A DNA stretch of 60,275 nt from Candidatus Enterococcus testudinis (GTDB lineage Bacteria > Bacillota > Bacilli > Lactobacillales > Enterococcaceae): positions 1,512,186-1,572,460 of the forward strand of contig NZ_NGKU01000001.1 in the NCBI RefSeq assembly GCF_002140915.1, in the 5' to 3' direction. The translations under genes were made by a program, and so were the position numbers. Every line of letters starts with the position of its first letter. Position 1 is the first letter of the stretch. Below the pieces are notes generated by a model. The model saw only the letters and a list, made by a program, of their open reading frames with translations, did not search any database and was not told the origin of the DNA. This document shows, piece after piece, positions 46,338 through 55,300 of the stretch.

Positions 46338-46439
46338 TGCTATGGACAGGTTGCGGATTGCACATTGTAGGACGCTTTTCCATTGATTAGGTATAATAAG
46401 TAGAAGAAACAAGATTCTTTAGTGAAAGAGGGGAAAGAG

Positions 46440-47765
46440 ATGTCTACCTATGATGTTGTGATCATCGGTGCGGGTCCCGCAGGTTTGGCGGTTGCATATC
46501 CTTTGCAGGAGCAAGGAAAGCGCGTGGCGATCATCGAAAGTGATTTATGGGGTGGAACTTGCCCAAATCGCGGGTGCGACCCTAAAAAAATGTTGATGCG
46601 GGGTGTTGAGGTCAAAGAAGCAGCAACGGCGATGCTCGATTCAGGCATTGATGGACAGGTAACGATTGATTGGACCAAATTAATGGCACATAAACGAGGA
46701 TACACAGAACCAGTACAAACAAGCACAAAACAAGGTCTGAAAGAGGCAAATATAGATACCTATTCTGGAGCAGCCGCATTCGTCGATCCTCATACGCTGA
46801 TGATTGGTGATCAGCAAATCACTGGTGAGAAAATCGTGATTGCTACCGGACAGCGACCAGCGGTTATAGATATACCCGGTCAGGAACACTTGTCTTCCAG
46901 TACCGATTTTCTAGACTTAGATCAATTGCCGCAGGAAATCGTATTTATCGGTGCAGGATATATCACGTTTGAGTTAGCAGTAATTGCCCAAGCAGCTGGC
47001 GCTCAGGTCCATATTATTCACCACAATCAGCAGCCATTAAAAGGCTTTGATCAAGAACTGGTGACGGCACTTGTTGCTGAGCTATCAACACAAGGGATTG
47101 CTTTCCATTTGGATACGTCACCGAAAGCGCTGAAAAAAGAAGCTGATTACTATGTATTGGAGACTGATAAGGGCAATTTCAGAGCCGACATGGTCATTGG
47201 TGCAACAGGGCGTATCCCCAATGTTGAGACGTTGCAATTAGAAAGGGCCCATGTGGAATTTGATCAACACGGTGTGCTGGTGGATACATACTTACGGACG
47301 AACCAACCGCATATTTATGCCATCGGTGATGTTCTTTCAAAACAGCTGCCGAAATTAACGCCTGTCGCTAGTTTTGAAGCGCAACATGTAGTGAAGGTAT
47401 TAGCTGGCAAACAAGAACCGATTCAGTATCCTTTGATCCCAACACTAGTTTTCGGACATCTAAAATTAGCCCGTATCGGTGTCAGTGAAAAAACTATACA
47501 AAAAAATACAGATCAATACAGTAGTGAAGTCATTGACCTGTCGACATGGTATACGTATCAAAGAATCAACGACAAGCAAGCGAAGATGACAGTCGTTTAT
47601 GATCAAGCACACAACATTGCTGCGCTCACCATCTTGTCAACGCTCGCAGATGAATTGATCAATACCTTTGTCTTCGTTTTAGGGTTAGACCTAACGAAGG
47701 ATGATTTGTCACGGATGATCTTTGCGTACCCAACACCAGTAAGTGATCTATCTTCAATGATATGA
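46440..47765 (+). CDS. FAD-dependent disulfide oxidoreductase (glutathione reductase-like)
   Basis: 441 residues: FAD loop VVIIGAGPAGLAVAYPLQEQ, redox disulfide GGTCPNRGCDPKK, NAD(P) loop IVFIGAGYITFELAVIAQAA, second FAD motif NQPHIYAIGDV, and a short dimerisation domain. The C-terminal HxxxxE active-site pair of true glutathione reductases (HPTxxE) reads AYPTPVSDL, so the electron acceptor is probably not glutathione. ATG 46440 follows GAGGGG by 6 nt. Single-gene unit with its own terminator. Confidence 0.9.
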   Translation: MSTYDVVIIGAGPAGLAVAYPLQEQGKRVAIIESDLWGGTCPNRGCDPKKMLMRGVEVKEAATAMLDSGIDGQVTIDWTKLMAHKRGYTEPVQTSTKQGLKEANIDTYSGAAAFVDPHTLMIGDQQITGEKIVIATGQRPAVIDIPGQEHLSSSTDFLDLDQLPQEIVFIGAGYITFELAVIAQAAGAQVHIIHHNQQPLKGFDQELVTALVAELSTQGIAFHLDTSPKALKKEADYYVLETDKGNFRADMVIGATGRIPNVETLQLERAHVEFDQHGVLVDTYLRTNQPHIYAIGDVLSKQLPKLTPVASFEAQHVVKVLAGKQEPIQYPLIPTLVFGHLKLARIGVSEKTIQKNTDQYSSEVIDLSTWYTYQRINDKQAKMTVVYDQAHNIAALTILSTLADELINTFVFVLGLDLTKDDLSRMIFAYPTPVSDLSSMI

Positions 47766-47771
47766 GCAGAT

Positions 47772-47808
47772 AACCGATCCAATATCGTATTGGGTCGGTT
47801 TTTTTTTC
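47772..47808 (+). terminator. Rho-independent terminator
   Basis: AACCGATCCAATA (47772-47784) pairs with TATTGGGTCGGTT (47788-47800) with one G-T pair, then seven T. Confidence 0.9.
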
Positions 47809-47921
47809 ATATTTCCCGAGTATATATGTATTTATTGTATAATAATGATATGTATAGTTGAATACGTGTGAAGAGGTGGGATAGGCAAATGGATACTTTA
47901 GTAGAAAATCAATAGTTTACA

Positions 47922-48611
47922 ATGGAGAAAAAAGTGATTGGCATGTTGCCTTTTAAAGGCGAATGGCTTGTCAGTGCCACACCGGCAAAGAGAATGCCAA
48001 GTCACGGGACAACCTTATTTGGTGTGACGTATGCGTATGATTTCTTTCGCGTAAATGACAAAGGTCGTTCCAGCAACAAGTTAACGTGGCGAACGCTGAT
48101 CAGTAAAGAGGACCCGGTGGATTTCTATTGTTTTGATCTGCCTGTATTTGCCCCTGTCAGTGGACGCATTGTCGCTGTGCATTGTGAAGAAGAAGACAAT
48201 GACGTGCGTCGTTCGCTTCCTGCGGGTATTCCTTACATGATGAAGCAAGCACAACGGATAGCAGGTGGGCCTGCAAATATTGCTGGAAACTATATCATGA
48301 TCCAAGATGACAAAAGCAAACAATATGTGGTGATCGTTCACCTGAAAGCACGGTCCATCACTTGTGAGGCAGGTGCATGGATCAACGCAGGGGAAGAAGT
48401 CGGTCGTTGTGGCAACTCTGGCAATTCCACACAACCCCATATCCACATCCAAGCAATGAATCATCATGATTTTTATCTTGCACAAGGTGTGCCGCTTTTC
48501 TTTTGCCATTATTATGAGAAAAAAAAGCAGGATCGTAGTGCTAAGTTGGTGGATTACGGGATTCCAGCATATAAGAGCCAGGTTTTTGCAAAAAGAAAAG
48601 GCCTATCCTAG
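47922..48611 (+). CDS. M23-family metallopeptidase
   Basis: 229 residues. The LytM zinc motifs are HGTTLFGVTYAYDF (H..D) and PHIHIQ (HxH). The M23 strand pattern (VFAPVSGRIVAV, YIMIQDDKSKQYVVIVHLKA, GEEVGRCGNSGNS) is complete. There is no signal peptide, so it is either intracellular or not a wall hydrolase. A good ribosome site (AAGAGGTGGG) and ATG lie further upstream at 47889 in the same frame, but a TAG at 47913-47915 follows eight codons later. Translation probably restarts at 47922 or at GTG 47934; the amber codon may be a recent mutation. Confidence 0.85.
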   Translation: MEKKVIGMLPFKGEWLVSATPAKRMPSHGTTLFGVTYAYDFFRVNDKGRSSNKLTWRTLISKEDPVDFYCFDLPVFAPVSGRIVAVHCEEEDNDVRRSLPAGIPYMMKQAQRIAGGPANIAGNYIMIQDDKSKQYVVIVHLKARSITCEAGAWINAGEEVGRCGNSGNSTQPHIHIQAMNHHDFYLAQGVPLFFCHYYEKKKQDRSAKLVDYGIPAYKSQVFAKRKGLS

Positions 48612-48769
48612 TTTCCGCTAGTATAGACCCAAATTATTATGTCGAAATCAACATAACAGGTAATCCTTAAATGAAACTTAAAGAACTCCTTTACTAAAAC
48701 TGATGTTATTTTAAAACAAAGTAAATTTACATATATCGTTATAGAAAAAACGTTTTAATTTCGTTTTAA

Positions 48770-48799
48770 AAGGTTTTATTCTATTCGATGTGTTATAAT
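48770..48799 (+). promoter_or_regulatory. Promoter candidate of the AbgT gene
   Basis: TATAAT at 48794-48799 is an ideal -10 element; the -35 is unclear. A repeated CGTTTTAA lies just upstream and could bind a regulator. The rest of 48612-48769 holds a CTATCCTAG/CTAGTATAG hairpin without T-run and no gene. Confidence 0.45.
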
Positions 48800-48852
48800 T
48801 ATTTCAAATAATATGTTTTTTAATATGAATTTTTAGAGAAGGAAGTGACAAG

Positions 48853-50397
48853 ATGAAAGAAGCACAGAAGGTCAGTAGGATGGATCGCATGCTAAATGCG
48901 ATAGAACGGTTAGGAAATAAAGTGCCTCATCCGGCAATTATTTTTCTTATTTTAATGGCGGGTGTCATCGTATTGTCTGCGATTTTTCAATTTACCGGGG
49001 CTTCAGCACTACTGGAAACGATCGACCCAGATACACATGAAGTCACCGAATCAATTGTCAAGGTAGAAAGTCTTTTAGGAGTTAACGGTATCCGATTTAT
49101 GTTAACTTCAGTTGTACAGAATTTAATGAACTTCCAAGCGTTGGGTGTGACGTTGGTTGCCATGATTGGTGTCGGATTTGCAGAAGAAGTCGGATTGATT
49201 GCTTCATTGATCCACAAACTAGTTCGCGTCGTGCCAAATCGCATGCTGACGGCTATTTTGGTTTTCCTAGGTGTTTTATCAAGTATTGCTTCCGATGCAG
49301 GATATCTTGTCTTGATTCCATTAGGTGCTGCCGTATTTTATAAAGTTGGGCGACATCCAATCGCTGGATTGGCCGCTGCTTTCGCTGGCGTTTCTGCTGG
49401 TTTTGGTGTCAATATTCTGATCACACCGATCGATGGCATGTTGACGGAAATTGCCAATGATGCTGTACAGATCGTTGATCCGACATACAACATCGATTTA
49501 ATGGCCAATATTTATTTTTCAATTGCGTCGACTATTTTGGTCGTAATCGTCTGTACCTTGATCAATGAAAAACTGATTGAGCCGCGATTGGGTGTGTATG
49601 ACAGAAATCAATTTGACGGCAATTTGGAAGAACAAATGGATGATAGCCAAGGTTTGCGTTATGCCTTGTTTGGTTTTCTTGCAGTTGTGGTGATGATCAT
49701 GGCGATCACATTGCCTTCAGGCGCACCATTACGCCATGCGGAAACCAATCAAATCATTGGTTCCACACCATTCATGGACAGTTTGATTGCGCTGATCATG
49801 TTACTCTTTTTGATTCCATCGATTTGTTATGGACTTGGTGTAGGGAAAATCAAATCAAGTCTGGATGTAGTCAATCCAATAATTAAAGTGTTCAGTAATT
49901 TAAGCGGAATGATTTTCCTATTATTGATTATTGCACAGTTTATTGCTTATTTTAATTTTACGAACATGGGTACAGTGTTGGCCATCAATGCAGCGTCAGT
50001 GATCGAAAGCATGGAGTTGGGCGGTTTACCATTGCTCTTGAGTTTTATCTTCTTGATTTTGTTGTTTGATTTTATCCTGGTCGGCGCTGTTCCAAAGTTT
50101 GCTATTTTGACCCCAATTTTTATTCCTTTATTGTATCAGTTGGGTGTCTCTCCGGAAGCGGTGCTGGCGGCTTATCGTGTCGGTGATTCGCCAATCAACA
50201 TTATCACGCCATTGATGCCATATTTCGCATTGATCGTTACTTTTGCAGCAAGGTACCAAAAGAAAACAGGTGTCGGAACAATCGTCGCACTGATGTTGCC
50301 TCATACGATCATTTTAACGATTGTCTGGATTGTCTTATTCGTGATTTTCTACTTGTTCAATATTCCATTAGGACCGGGAGCAAGTATGTATTTATAA
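48853..50397 (+). CDS. AbgT-family transporter
   Basis: 514 residues with about 12 membrane helices. The start RMDRMLNAIERLGNKVPHPA and segments VGFAEEVGLIASLIHKLVRV, GVLSSIASDAGYLVLIPLGA, GVSAGFGVNILITPIDGMLT and YRVGDSPINIITPLMPY are characteristic of AbgT (PF03806). Members import p-aminobenzoyl-glutamate or export sulfonamides and other antimetabolites by ion antiport. GAAGGAAG precedes the ATG. Single gene with its own terminator. Substrate not settled. Confidence 0.93.
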   Translation: MKEAQKVSRMDRMLNAIERLGNKVPHPAIIFLILMAGVIVLSAIFQFTGASALLETIDPDTHEVTESIVKVESLLGVNGIRFMLTSVVQNLMNFQALGVTLVAMIGVGFAEEVGLIASLIHKLVRVVPNRMLTAILVFLGVLSSIASDAGYLVLIPLGAAVFYKVGRHPIAGLAAAFAGVSAGFGVNILITPIDGMLTEIANDAVQIVDPTYNIDLMANIYFSIASTILVVIVCTLINEKLIEPRLGVYDRNQFDGNLEEQMDDSQGLRYALFGFLAVVVMIMAITLPSGAPLRHAETNQIIGSTPFMDSLIALIMLLFLIPSICYGLGVGKIKSSLDVVNPIIKVFSNLSGMIFLLLIIAQFIAYFNFTNMGTVLAINAASVIESMELGGLPLLLSFIFLILLFDFILVGAVPKFAILTPIFIPLLYQLGVSPEAVLAAYRVGDSPINIITPLMPYFALIVTFAARYQKKTGVGTIVALMLPHTIILTIVWIVLFVIFYLFNIPLGPGASMYL

Positions 50398-50401
50398 AAA
50401 A

Positions 50402-50437
50402 AAAGGGAAAACTTCCGTCGAAGTTTTCCCTTTCTTT
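50402..50437 (+). terminator. Rho-independent terminator
   Basis: AAAGGGAAAACTTC (50402-50415) pairs with GAAGTTTTCCCTTT (50420-50433), then CTTTC. Confidence 0.85.
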
Positions 50438-50465
50438 CGTTCAGATACACACAAGTTTGAATCCC

Positions 50466-50720
50466 TCAGCGCTTTTTAATCAAAAAACGAATAGCCAAAA
50501 TCAGCAAAATGGCTGATAAAAATAACCCAATCAAGTAAAAAATCAAGACGCGATTTGGTTCATAATGCCGATACGTGAAAATTTTGAACATAAAATAAGC
50601 CATAGGTACCGCTGAAAGAAATGTTGGAAAGATTTTTTTGCGCCATTGGATAAAAAAAGAACCGACTACAATAAAAACAAGCGCTGGTATCCAAAAAACA
50701 AGATGTCCAATAAGTTCGAT
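50466..50720 (-). CDS. Small membrane protein lacking a standard start codon
   Basis: The minus strand encodes IELIGHLVFWIPALVFIVVG, a loop with FTYRHYEPNRV, and LIFYLIGLFLSAILLILAIR ending KKR: three membrane helices in about 84 residues with a positive tail, which looks like real protein. A GGAGG site lies 8 nt before ATC at 50720, and no ATG, GTG or TTG is in frame there. Either ATC is used or the start has mutated. An overlapping frame on the same strand is longer but has no sensible composition. Family unknown. Confidence 0.5.
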   Translation of the reverse strand: MELIGHLVFWIPALVFIVVGSFFIQWRKKIFPTFLSAVPMAYFMFKIFTYRHYEPNRVLIFYLIGLFLSAILLILAIRFLIKKR

Positions 50721-50842
50721 CTTTCACACCTCCAATAATATAAAAACAAGCATACGCTTCATTCTTAAAATCATCAGGTGAAAAAAAAGAAAATCTGATT
50801 AATTTGTTATGAAAGCAGCTAGTGAAAAACAGCTCAAAGTGA

Positions 50843-51208
50843 TCATTGTCTTCCCAACATACTCTTTGCAATCAGATACCAAAGAATACCGCCAAAAAAA
50901 GCACCAATGAGGTAAAGAGCGACTGTCTGTGATTCAAGGGGAACATCACCGAATACAAAGGCAAATAGACAACCAACGATAAACATATAACTACTATAAA
51001 TACCAATACAGACAGCAGAAGATCGTACTTGCTGCAGCCAATAGGTTATGCAAAGAAAGAGCAAAAGATTGAGCAAATGCCAACCGTCGAGGATTTCGAA
51101 TTCTCCCTGAATTAATTTTTTGATCACCGAACCCACATAAAATAGCAAGAAAAAGTAAATCATGAGAGAAACGATATTTGTTTTAGGTTTTTTAAATTTA
51201 TTGAACAT
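50843..51208 (-). CDS. Small membrane protein (4 TM)
   Basis: 121 residues with four membrane helices (IVSLMIYFFLLFYVGSVIKK, LLNLLLFLCITYWLQ, IYSSYMFIVGCLFAFVFG, VALYLIGAFFGGILWYLIAK). GGAGATG precedes ATG 51208. It is upstream of, and probably co-transcribed with, the small membrane protein at 50466. I do not recognise a family. Confidence 0.65.
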   Translation of the reverse strand: MFNKFKKPKTNIVSLMIYFFLLFYVGSVIKKLIQGEFEILDGWHLLNLLLFLCITYWLQQVRSSAVCIGIYSSYMFIVGCLFAFVFGDVPLESQTVALYLIGAFFGGILWYLIAKSMLGRQ

Positions 51209-51367
51209 AAGTCATCTCCAAGCCTAATTTTCCTAAGTATATCAAAAAATATTACCTTAGTAATGGAAAATTATCGTTTTCAATCTAAATGGCGACCGAA
51301 AAATAGGACTATTTTCTTAATCGGTAAAAAAACTTTATAATGACTGTAAAAACCGGAGGAGACTATC

Positions 51368-52594
51368 ATGCCGACGATCGTTTTTGCACCAGCTGTTTTC
51401 AATCTTGCCGAAACAACGAGAATGGTTGAGATTGCGAAACAATTACCCGATACCTATCATTGTGACTTTATTGGTTTTTCTAGCACTTTTGCACCATTGA
51501 TTACAGCCGCTGGTTTTGAGTACCATTTATTGTCCCCAGTACTTACGATTCAGCAAGAAAAGCAAATCATTGCCTTCGATCAAGGGAAGTCTTTTAAAAA
51601 TCCTTTTACAAAACAAATGGTAAAAGAAAGAGTCGCCAGCGAATTGGCCTTTCTAACAACCAATGAGCCGCAATCAATCGTCACGGGATCGAACGTCACA
51701 ATTTTCTTATCTGCCAGAATCAAAGATATTCCTCTGATTTACGTGAAACCTTATGCGTTAAGTGGGCCGTTTTTGGCAGATGCTAACACGCCAATTCCTA
51801 TCAGTCTTCAACGGTTGGGTCCGTTGAAAAAACCGATGTGGTCTTTGATACGTCAAATACTCGCCAAAATCACCTGGAAACCAACCGCCTTTAAAAAGAC
51901 TGCCGCGGCATATGGTCTTCAATTGCCGCATCGCAGTCATGCTTTAATGGATGGTGACTTAAACTTGATCACCACGCCGGCTCTATTTATGCCGGATGCA
52001 ACTTTGCCTGGGCATTATCGCATCGTGGGACCTATTTTTGCTAATTTAAACAGTAAGCTGTCTGATGAAGTCTTGACATTCATCCAGCAGCAAAGACAGC
52101 AAGGCAAGAAAATCATGTATTTGGCTATGGGTAGTTCTGGCGATCCGAAAATCTTGCAGAAGATTTTGCACTATTTATCTGGCAGAGCAGATATCGCGGT
52201 GATTGCACCGATTAAAAAACTATTGGATAGGGATACGGAAATACATCCGCAATGGTTGATATGTGACTACTTGCCTACAAGTTCTTTAAAAGACTGGATC
52301 GATTTTTCTTTCATACACGGCGGGGAGGGGACTGTTCAAACAGCCTGCGCCTCTGGGAAACCATTCATCGCTATTGGGATGCAATACGAACAGCATTGCC
52401 ATATTGCGGCCTGTGTAGAGTATGGCAATGCCGTTGAGCTGACAAAGCCTGTGACCCATAAGAAAATAGCTGCTGCACTTCAAGCATTAGATCCAACAGT
52501 TTATAATAAGGCACGACTGTTGAAGCAGTATTTTCATGTTGAAGGAGCCGCACATGCTGCAGCAATCATCGTTGATTTATTGGCAGTAGCGTAG
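51368..52594 (+). CDS. GT1-type glycosyltransferase (MGT-like)
   Basis: 408 residues in a GT-B fold. The C-terminal nucleotide-sugar site reads FSFIHGGEGTVQTACASGKP, with HGG followed by the conserved Q/E region (IGMQYEQHCHIAACVEYGNA), as in UDP-glycosyltransferases and macrolide glycosyltransferases. It probably moves a sugar from a UDP donor to a small lipophilic acceptor. GGAGGAG precedes the ATG. No polyketide or lipid genes adjoin, so the acceptor is unknown. Confidence 0.85.
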   Translation: MPTIVFAPAVFNLAETTRMVEIAKQLPDTYHCDFIGFSSTFAPLITAAGFEYHLLSPVLTIQQEKQIIAFDQGKSFKNPFTKQMVKERVASELAFLTTNEPQSIVTGSNVTIFLSARIKDIPLIYVKPYALSGPFLADANTPIPISLQRLGPLKKPMWSLIRQILAKITWKPTAFKKTAAAYGLQLPHRSHALMDGDLNLITTPALFMPDATLPGHYRIVGPIFANLNSKLSDEVLTFIQQQRQQGKKIMYLAMGSSGDPKILQKILHYLSGRADIAVIAPIKKLLDRDTEIHPQWLICDYLPTSSLKDWIDFSFIHGGEGTVQTACASGKPFIAIGMQYEQHCHIAACVEYGNAVELTKPVTHKKIAAALQALDPTVYNKARLLKQYFHVEGAAHAAAIIVDLLAVA

Positions 52595-52655
52595 TCAATA
52601 TGTGAACGAATATGCACAAATACAAAAAGCAAATAAAAAAAATATTTATTTTCTA

Positions 52656-52684
52656 TTGACAGACTATTCAGAATCGCGTAACAT
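52656..52684 (+). promoter_or_regulatory. Promoter of the trp operon
   Basis: TTGACA (52656-52661), 17 bp, TAACAT (52679-52684), directly before the first T-box leader. Confidence 0.75.
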
Positions 52685-52699
52685 TGCTAGCAATAAGAA

Positions 52700-52945
52700 C
52701 AAGACAAGTCAAAAGAGAAGTATGCAAGTGCGATTTTTCAGAGAGCTGATGGTGGTGGGAATCAGTAAATCAACCTTTCAGAAATGGACTTTTGTGTCAA
52801 ATGATTGAAAGAAGTAGGTCATTTCGGGCAGCGCCCGTTATAGCGCAAAGTCGTTGTTTGACGATGAAGAGTATAATTTGAGGTGGCACCGTGAGAGATT
52901 CGCCCTCATGCAGACAGTTTGTTTGCGTGGGGGCTTTTTTGCTGT
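52700..52945 (+). ncRNA. T-box riboswitch 1 (tRNA-Trp)
   Basis: AGAGAAGTA near the 5' end, a stem I region with a TGG specifier candidate at 52785-52787, the T-box sequence GAGGTGGCACCGTG (52880-52893), then a terminator (CGCCCTCATGCAGAC with GTTTGCGTGGGGGC, followed by six T to 52940). Uncharged tRNA-Trp would favour the antiterminator and let transcription continue. Confidence 0.9.
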
Positions 52946-53004
52946 CACTCATTTGCCGAACATCGGAAGGGTAGACCCTTTCGTTGTTGATCAATTGCAT
53001 AGCA

Positions 53005-53290
53005 TCACTATCATACTAAGAGAAGTACCGATTGATTTCTTTGTTACAGAAAGCCAGTATTGATGAGAGTCTGGCACAAAGAAGATTGGGAAATGGCCTT
53101 AGCAGATCATGTCTTGAAATGAAAGTAGGGACATGCGGGAATGCCCGTTAACGCAGAAGGTCGTTGTTTGACGACTGAGAAAGATGAAACGAAGACTGAT
53201 TTTTTTAGCGATCGTTTCCAATTGAGGTGGTACCGCGATGACTCGCCCTCAAGCAAGCTTGATTTTGGCTTGCTTGAGGGTTTTTTTTAT
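53005..53290 (+). ncRNA. T-box riboswitch 2 (tRNA-Trp)
   Basis: A second full T-box in tandem: AGAGAAGTACC start, TGG specifier candidate at 53094-53096, T-box sequence GAGGTGGTACCGCG (53224-53237), and a terminator CCCTCAAGCAAGC/GCTTGCTTGAGGG followed by eight T. The first T-box has TGGC and this one TGGT at the acceptor-pairing position. Confidence 0.92.
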
Positions 53291-53315
53291 AGCTGAAAAG
53301 AGAGGATGAGTATAG

Positions 53316-54704
53316 ATGTACATGACAACCAAGATTACTAGTGACTGCTTGACACCGGTATCCGTGTTCTTGCGGATCCAAGGACGATCGACTTGCTTAT
53401 TAGAAAGTATCCCGCGAGAGGAAGATACGGGAAGGTATTCGATCATCGCATTTGACCCAGTTGCTAAATTGACATACCAAGAGGGGATCTTTACAAGATT
53501 TGATTTTTTGACTGGAAAGACCGTGGAAACGCCTTGTACAGACCCTTTGAAAGAAATGGAACAGCATGTTTTACGGGCATTACCTTCCATTCCAAACCTT
53601 CCTTTACAAAGCGGAGCCATTGGCTATGCTGGCTACGATATTGCTGCTTGCTATGAAGATATCGGCAAGATACCTTATGATGAATTACAGATTCCTGACT
53701 TGGCTTTCTTGCTATTTGAAACCTTCATTGTTATTGATCATCAACAAGAAACATTGTCGCTGATCGTAGAAAACTGTTACAGCCAGCGCAGTGAGGCTGA
53801 GATGACAGCAATATTTGAAAAGACGAAGGCCCGACTGACAGTTCTGAGTCCATTAGAAAATTACCCCCCAGTTGATGAACACTTGTCATTCACGAGTAAT
53901 ATGACGCAGCAAACATATGAAGCTGTCGTCGCACAAGCGAAGGAATTGATCAAAGCAGGGGATTTGTTCCAAGTCGTGCCTTCTCAACGGCTAAAAGCAC
54001 CTTTTGCGCAAGCACCCTTTGATTATTACCGCAAATTGCGCGTTACCAATCCCTCAGCCTATTTATATTACCTTGATTTGACAGATGATTTCAAAGTGAT
54101 CGGCAGTTCGCCAGAAAGCTTGATTCGCGTCAACGGCGAGAACATCATTACCAATCCGATTGCTGGCACTCGAAAACGTGGTCAAACGAAACAAGAAGAT
54201 GAAGCGTTAGCTGAAGAACTATTGGCGGATGAGAAAGAACGTGCAGAACATCTAATGTTGATTGATTTAGGCAGAAATGATTTGGGAAAAATCGCGGAAA
54301 TCGGTAGCGTCACCGTGCCACTATGTATGGTCGTTGAAAAATACCGCTATGTGATGCACATCGTTTCTGTGGTGACTGCCAGACGACGCAAACAGATCAC
54401 AGCAATGGATGCCTTACGAGCAACCCTGCCAGCTGGTACTGTCAGCGGCGCACCGAAAATCAGAGCGATGACCCGCATTTATCAGTGGGAATCAGTCCGC
54501 AGAGGCGTATATGCGGGAGCTGTTGGGTACTTTTCAAGAAACGATCAGGCTGATTTCGCGATTGGCATTCGAACCATGGTGGTCAAAGACGGCTATGGAT
54601 ATGTACAAGCTGGAGCTGGAGTCGTTTATGATTCAGAGCCGGTGTTGGAATACCAAGAAACATTGCATAAAGCAAAAGCACTATTGGAGGTGGCCGCAAA
54701 ATGA
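53316..54704 (+). CDS. trpE: Anthranilate synthase component I
   Basis: 462 residues. TrpE uses chorismate and ammonia from TrpG to make anthranilate. Family motifs: feedback-site LLESIP, VVPSQRLKAPF, NPIAGTRKRGQT, ERAEHLMLIDLGRNDLGKIA and LPAGTVSGAPKIRAM. GAGAGGATGA precedes ATG 53316. It is the first gene of the operon, behind the two T-boxes, and overlaps trpG by 4 nt. Confidence 0.97.
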   Translation: MYMTTKITSDCLTPVSVFLRIQGRSTCLLESIPREEDTGRYSIIAFDPVAKLTYQEGIFTRFDFLTGKTVETPCTDPLKEMEQHVLRALPSIPNLPLQSGAIGYAGYDIAACYEDIGKIPYDELQIPDLAFLLFETFIVIDHQQETLSLIVENCYSQRSEAEMTAIFEKTKARLTVLSPLENYPPVDEHLSFTSNMTQQTYEAVVAQAKELIKAGDLFQVVPSQRLKAPFAQAPFDYYRKLRVTNPSAYLYYLDLTDDFKVIGSSPESLIRVNGENIITNPIAGTRKRGQTKQEDEALAEELLADEKERAEHLMLIDLGRNDLGKIAEIGSVTVPLCMVVEKYRYVMHIVSVVTARRRKQITAMDALRATLPAGTVSGAPKIRAMTRIYQWESVRRGVYAGAVGYFSRNDQADFAIGIRTMVVKDGYGYVQAGAGVVYDSEPVLEYQETLHKAKALLEVAAK

Positions 54705-55300
54705 TTCTTTTGATTGATAATTATGATTCATTTACCTATAACTTGGTTCAGTTATTTCCAAAGCAATCGATCCACGTCATGCGCAATGATGATCCGGGCT
54801 TATTCGAAGCAGCCGAGCAAGCGGAAGGTATCGTCCTTTCACCAGGACCTGGTCGACCAGAAGAAGCTGGACAGATGATGGACATACTCGCCGCTTTTCA
54901 ATCAAGCAAACCGATTCTAGGTATTTGTCTCGGTCACCAAGCGATTGGGTTGGCCTATGGGGCAGCGATTGTTGGCGCGCCACAAGTGATGCACGGCAAG
55001 CAATCCACTTTGCATGTTCAAAAGTCCGGTATCCTGAAAGATTTCACTGGAGAAATGACAGTGATGCGTTATCACTCCCTCGTGATTGATCCGACCACTT
55101 TGTCGCCTGAATTCGAGGTACTGGCCTCCGTTGATGAGACAATCATGGCAATCCAACATCGGGAAAAACCGATTATCGGACTGCAGTTTCATCCTGAATC
55201 ATTAGGAACGCCAAAAGGTGCCTATTTTATCGACGCGTTTATCAAGCGAACCAAAAAAACAACACAGTCACGTATTGGAGGGGTAAGACATGCCAAATAG
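54701..55300 (+). CDS. trpG: Anthranilate synthase component II (glutamine amidotransferase)
   Basis: 199 residues, class I glutamine amidotransferase: LSPGPGRPEEAG, nucleophile Cys in LGICLGHQAIG and His/Glu in LQFHPESLGTP. It supplies ammonia to TrpE. Separate from trpD here, unlike fused forms. It overlaps trpE and trpD, which shows tight translational coupling. Confidence 0.97.
   Translation: MILLIDNYDSFTYNLVQLFPKQSIHVMRNDDPGLFEAAEQAEGIVLSPGPGRPEEAGQMMDILAAFQSSKPILGICLGHQAIGLAYGAAIVGAPQVMHGKQSTLHVQKSGILKDFTGEMTVMRYHSLVIDPTTLSPEFEVLASVDETIMAIQHREKPIIGLQFHPESLGTPKGAYFIDAFIKRTKKTTQSRIGGVRHAK

Noticed and set aside
50560-50871. 103-codon frame on the minus strand
   Set aside because: It is out of frame with the clear membrane protein on the same strand, overlaps the 4-TM gene, and has an implausible composition.
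52700-53290. TRAP/trp-leader peptide attenuation
   Set aside because: No Trp-codon leader peptide and no GAG/UAG repeat series; both elements have the T-box core instead.
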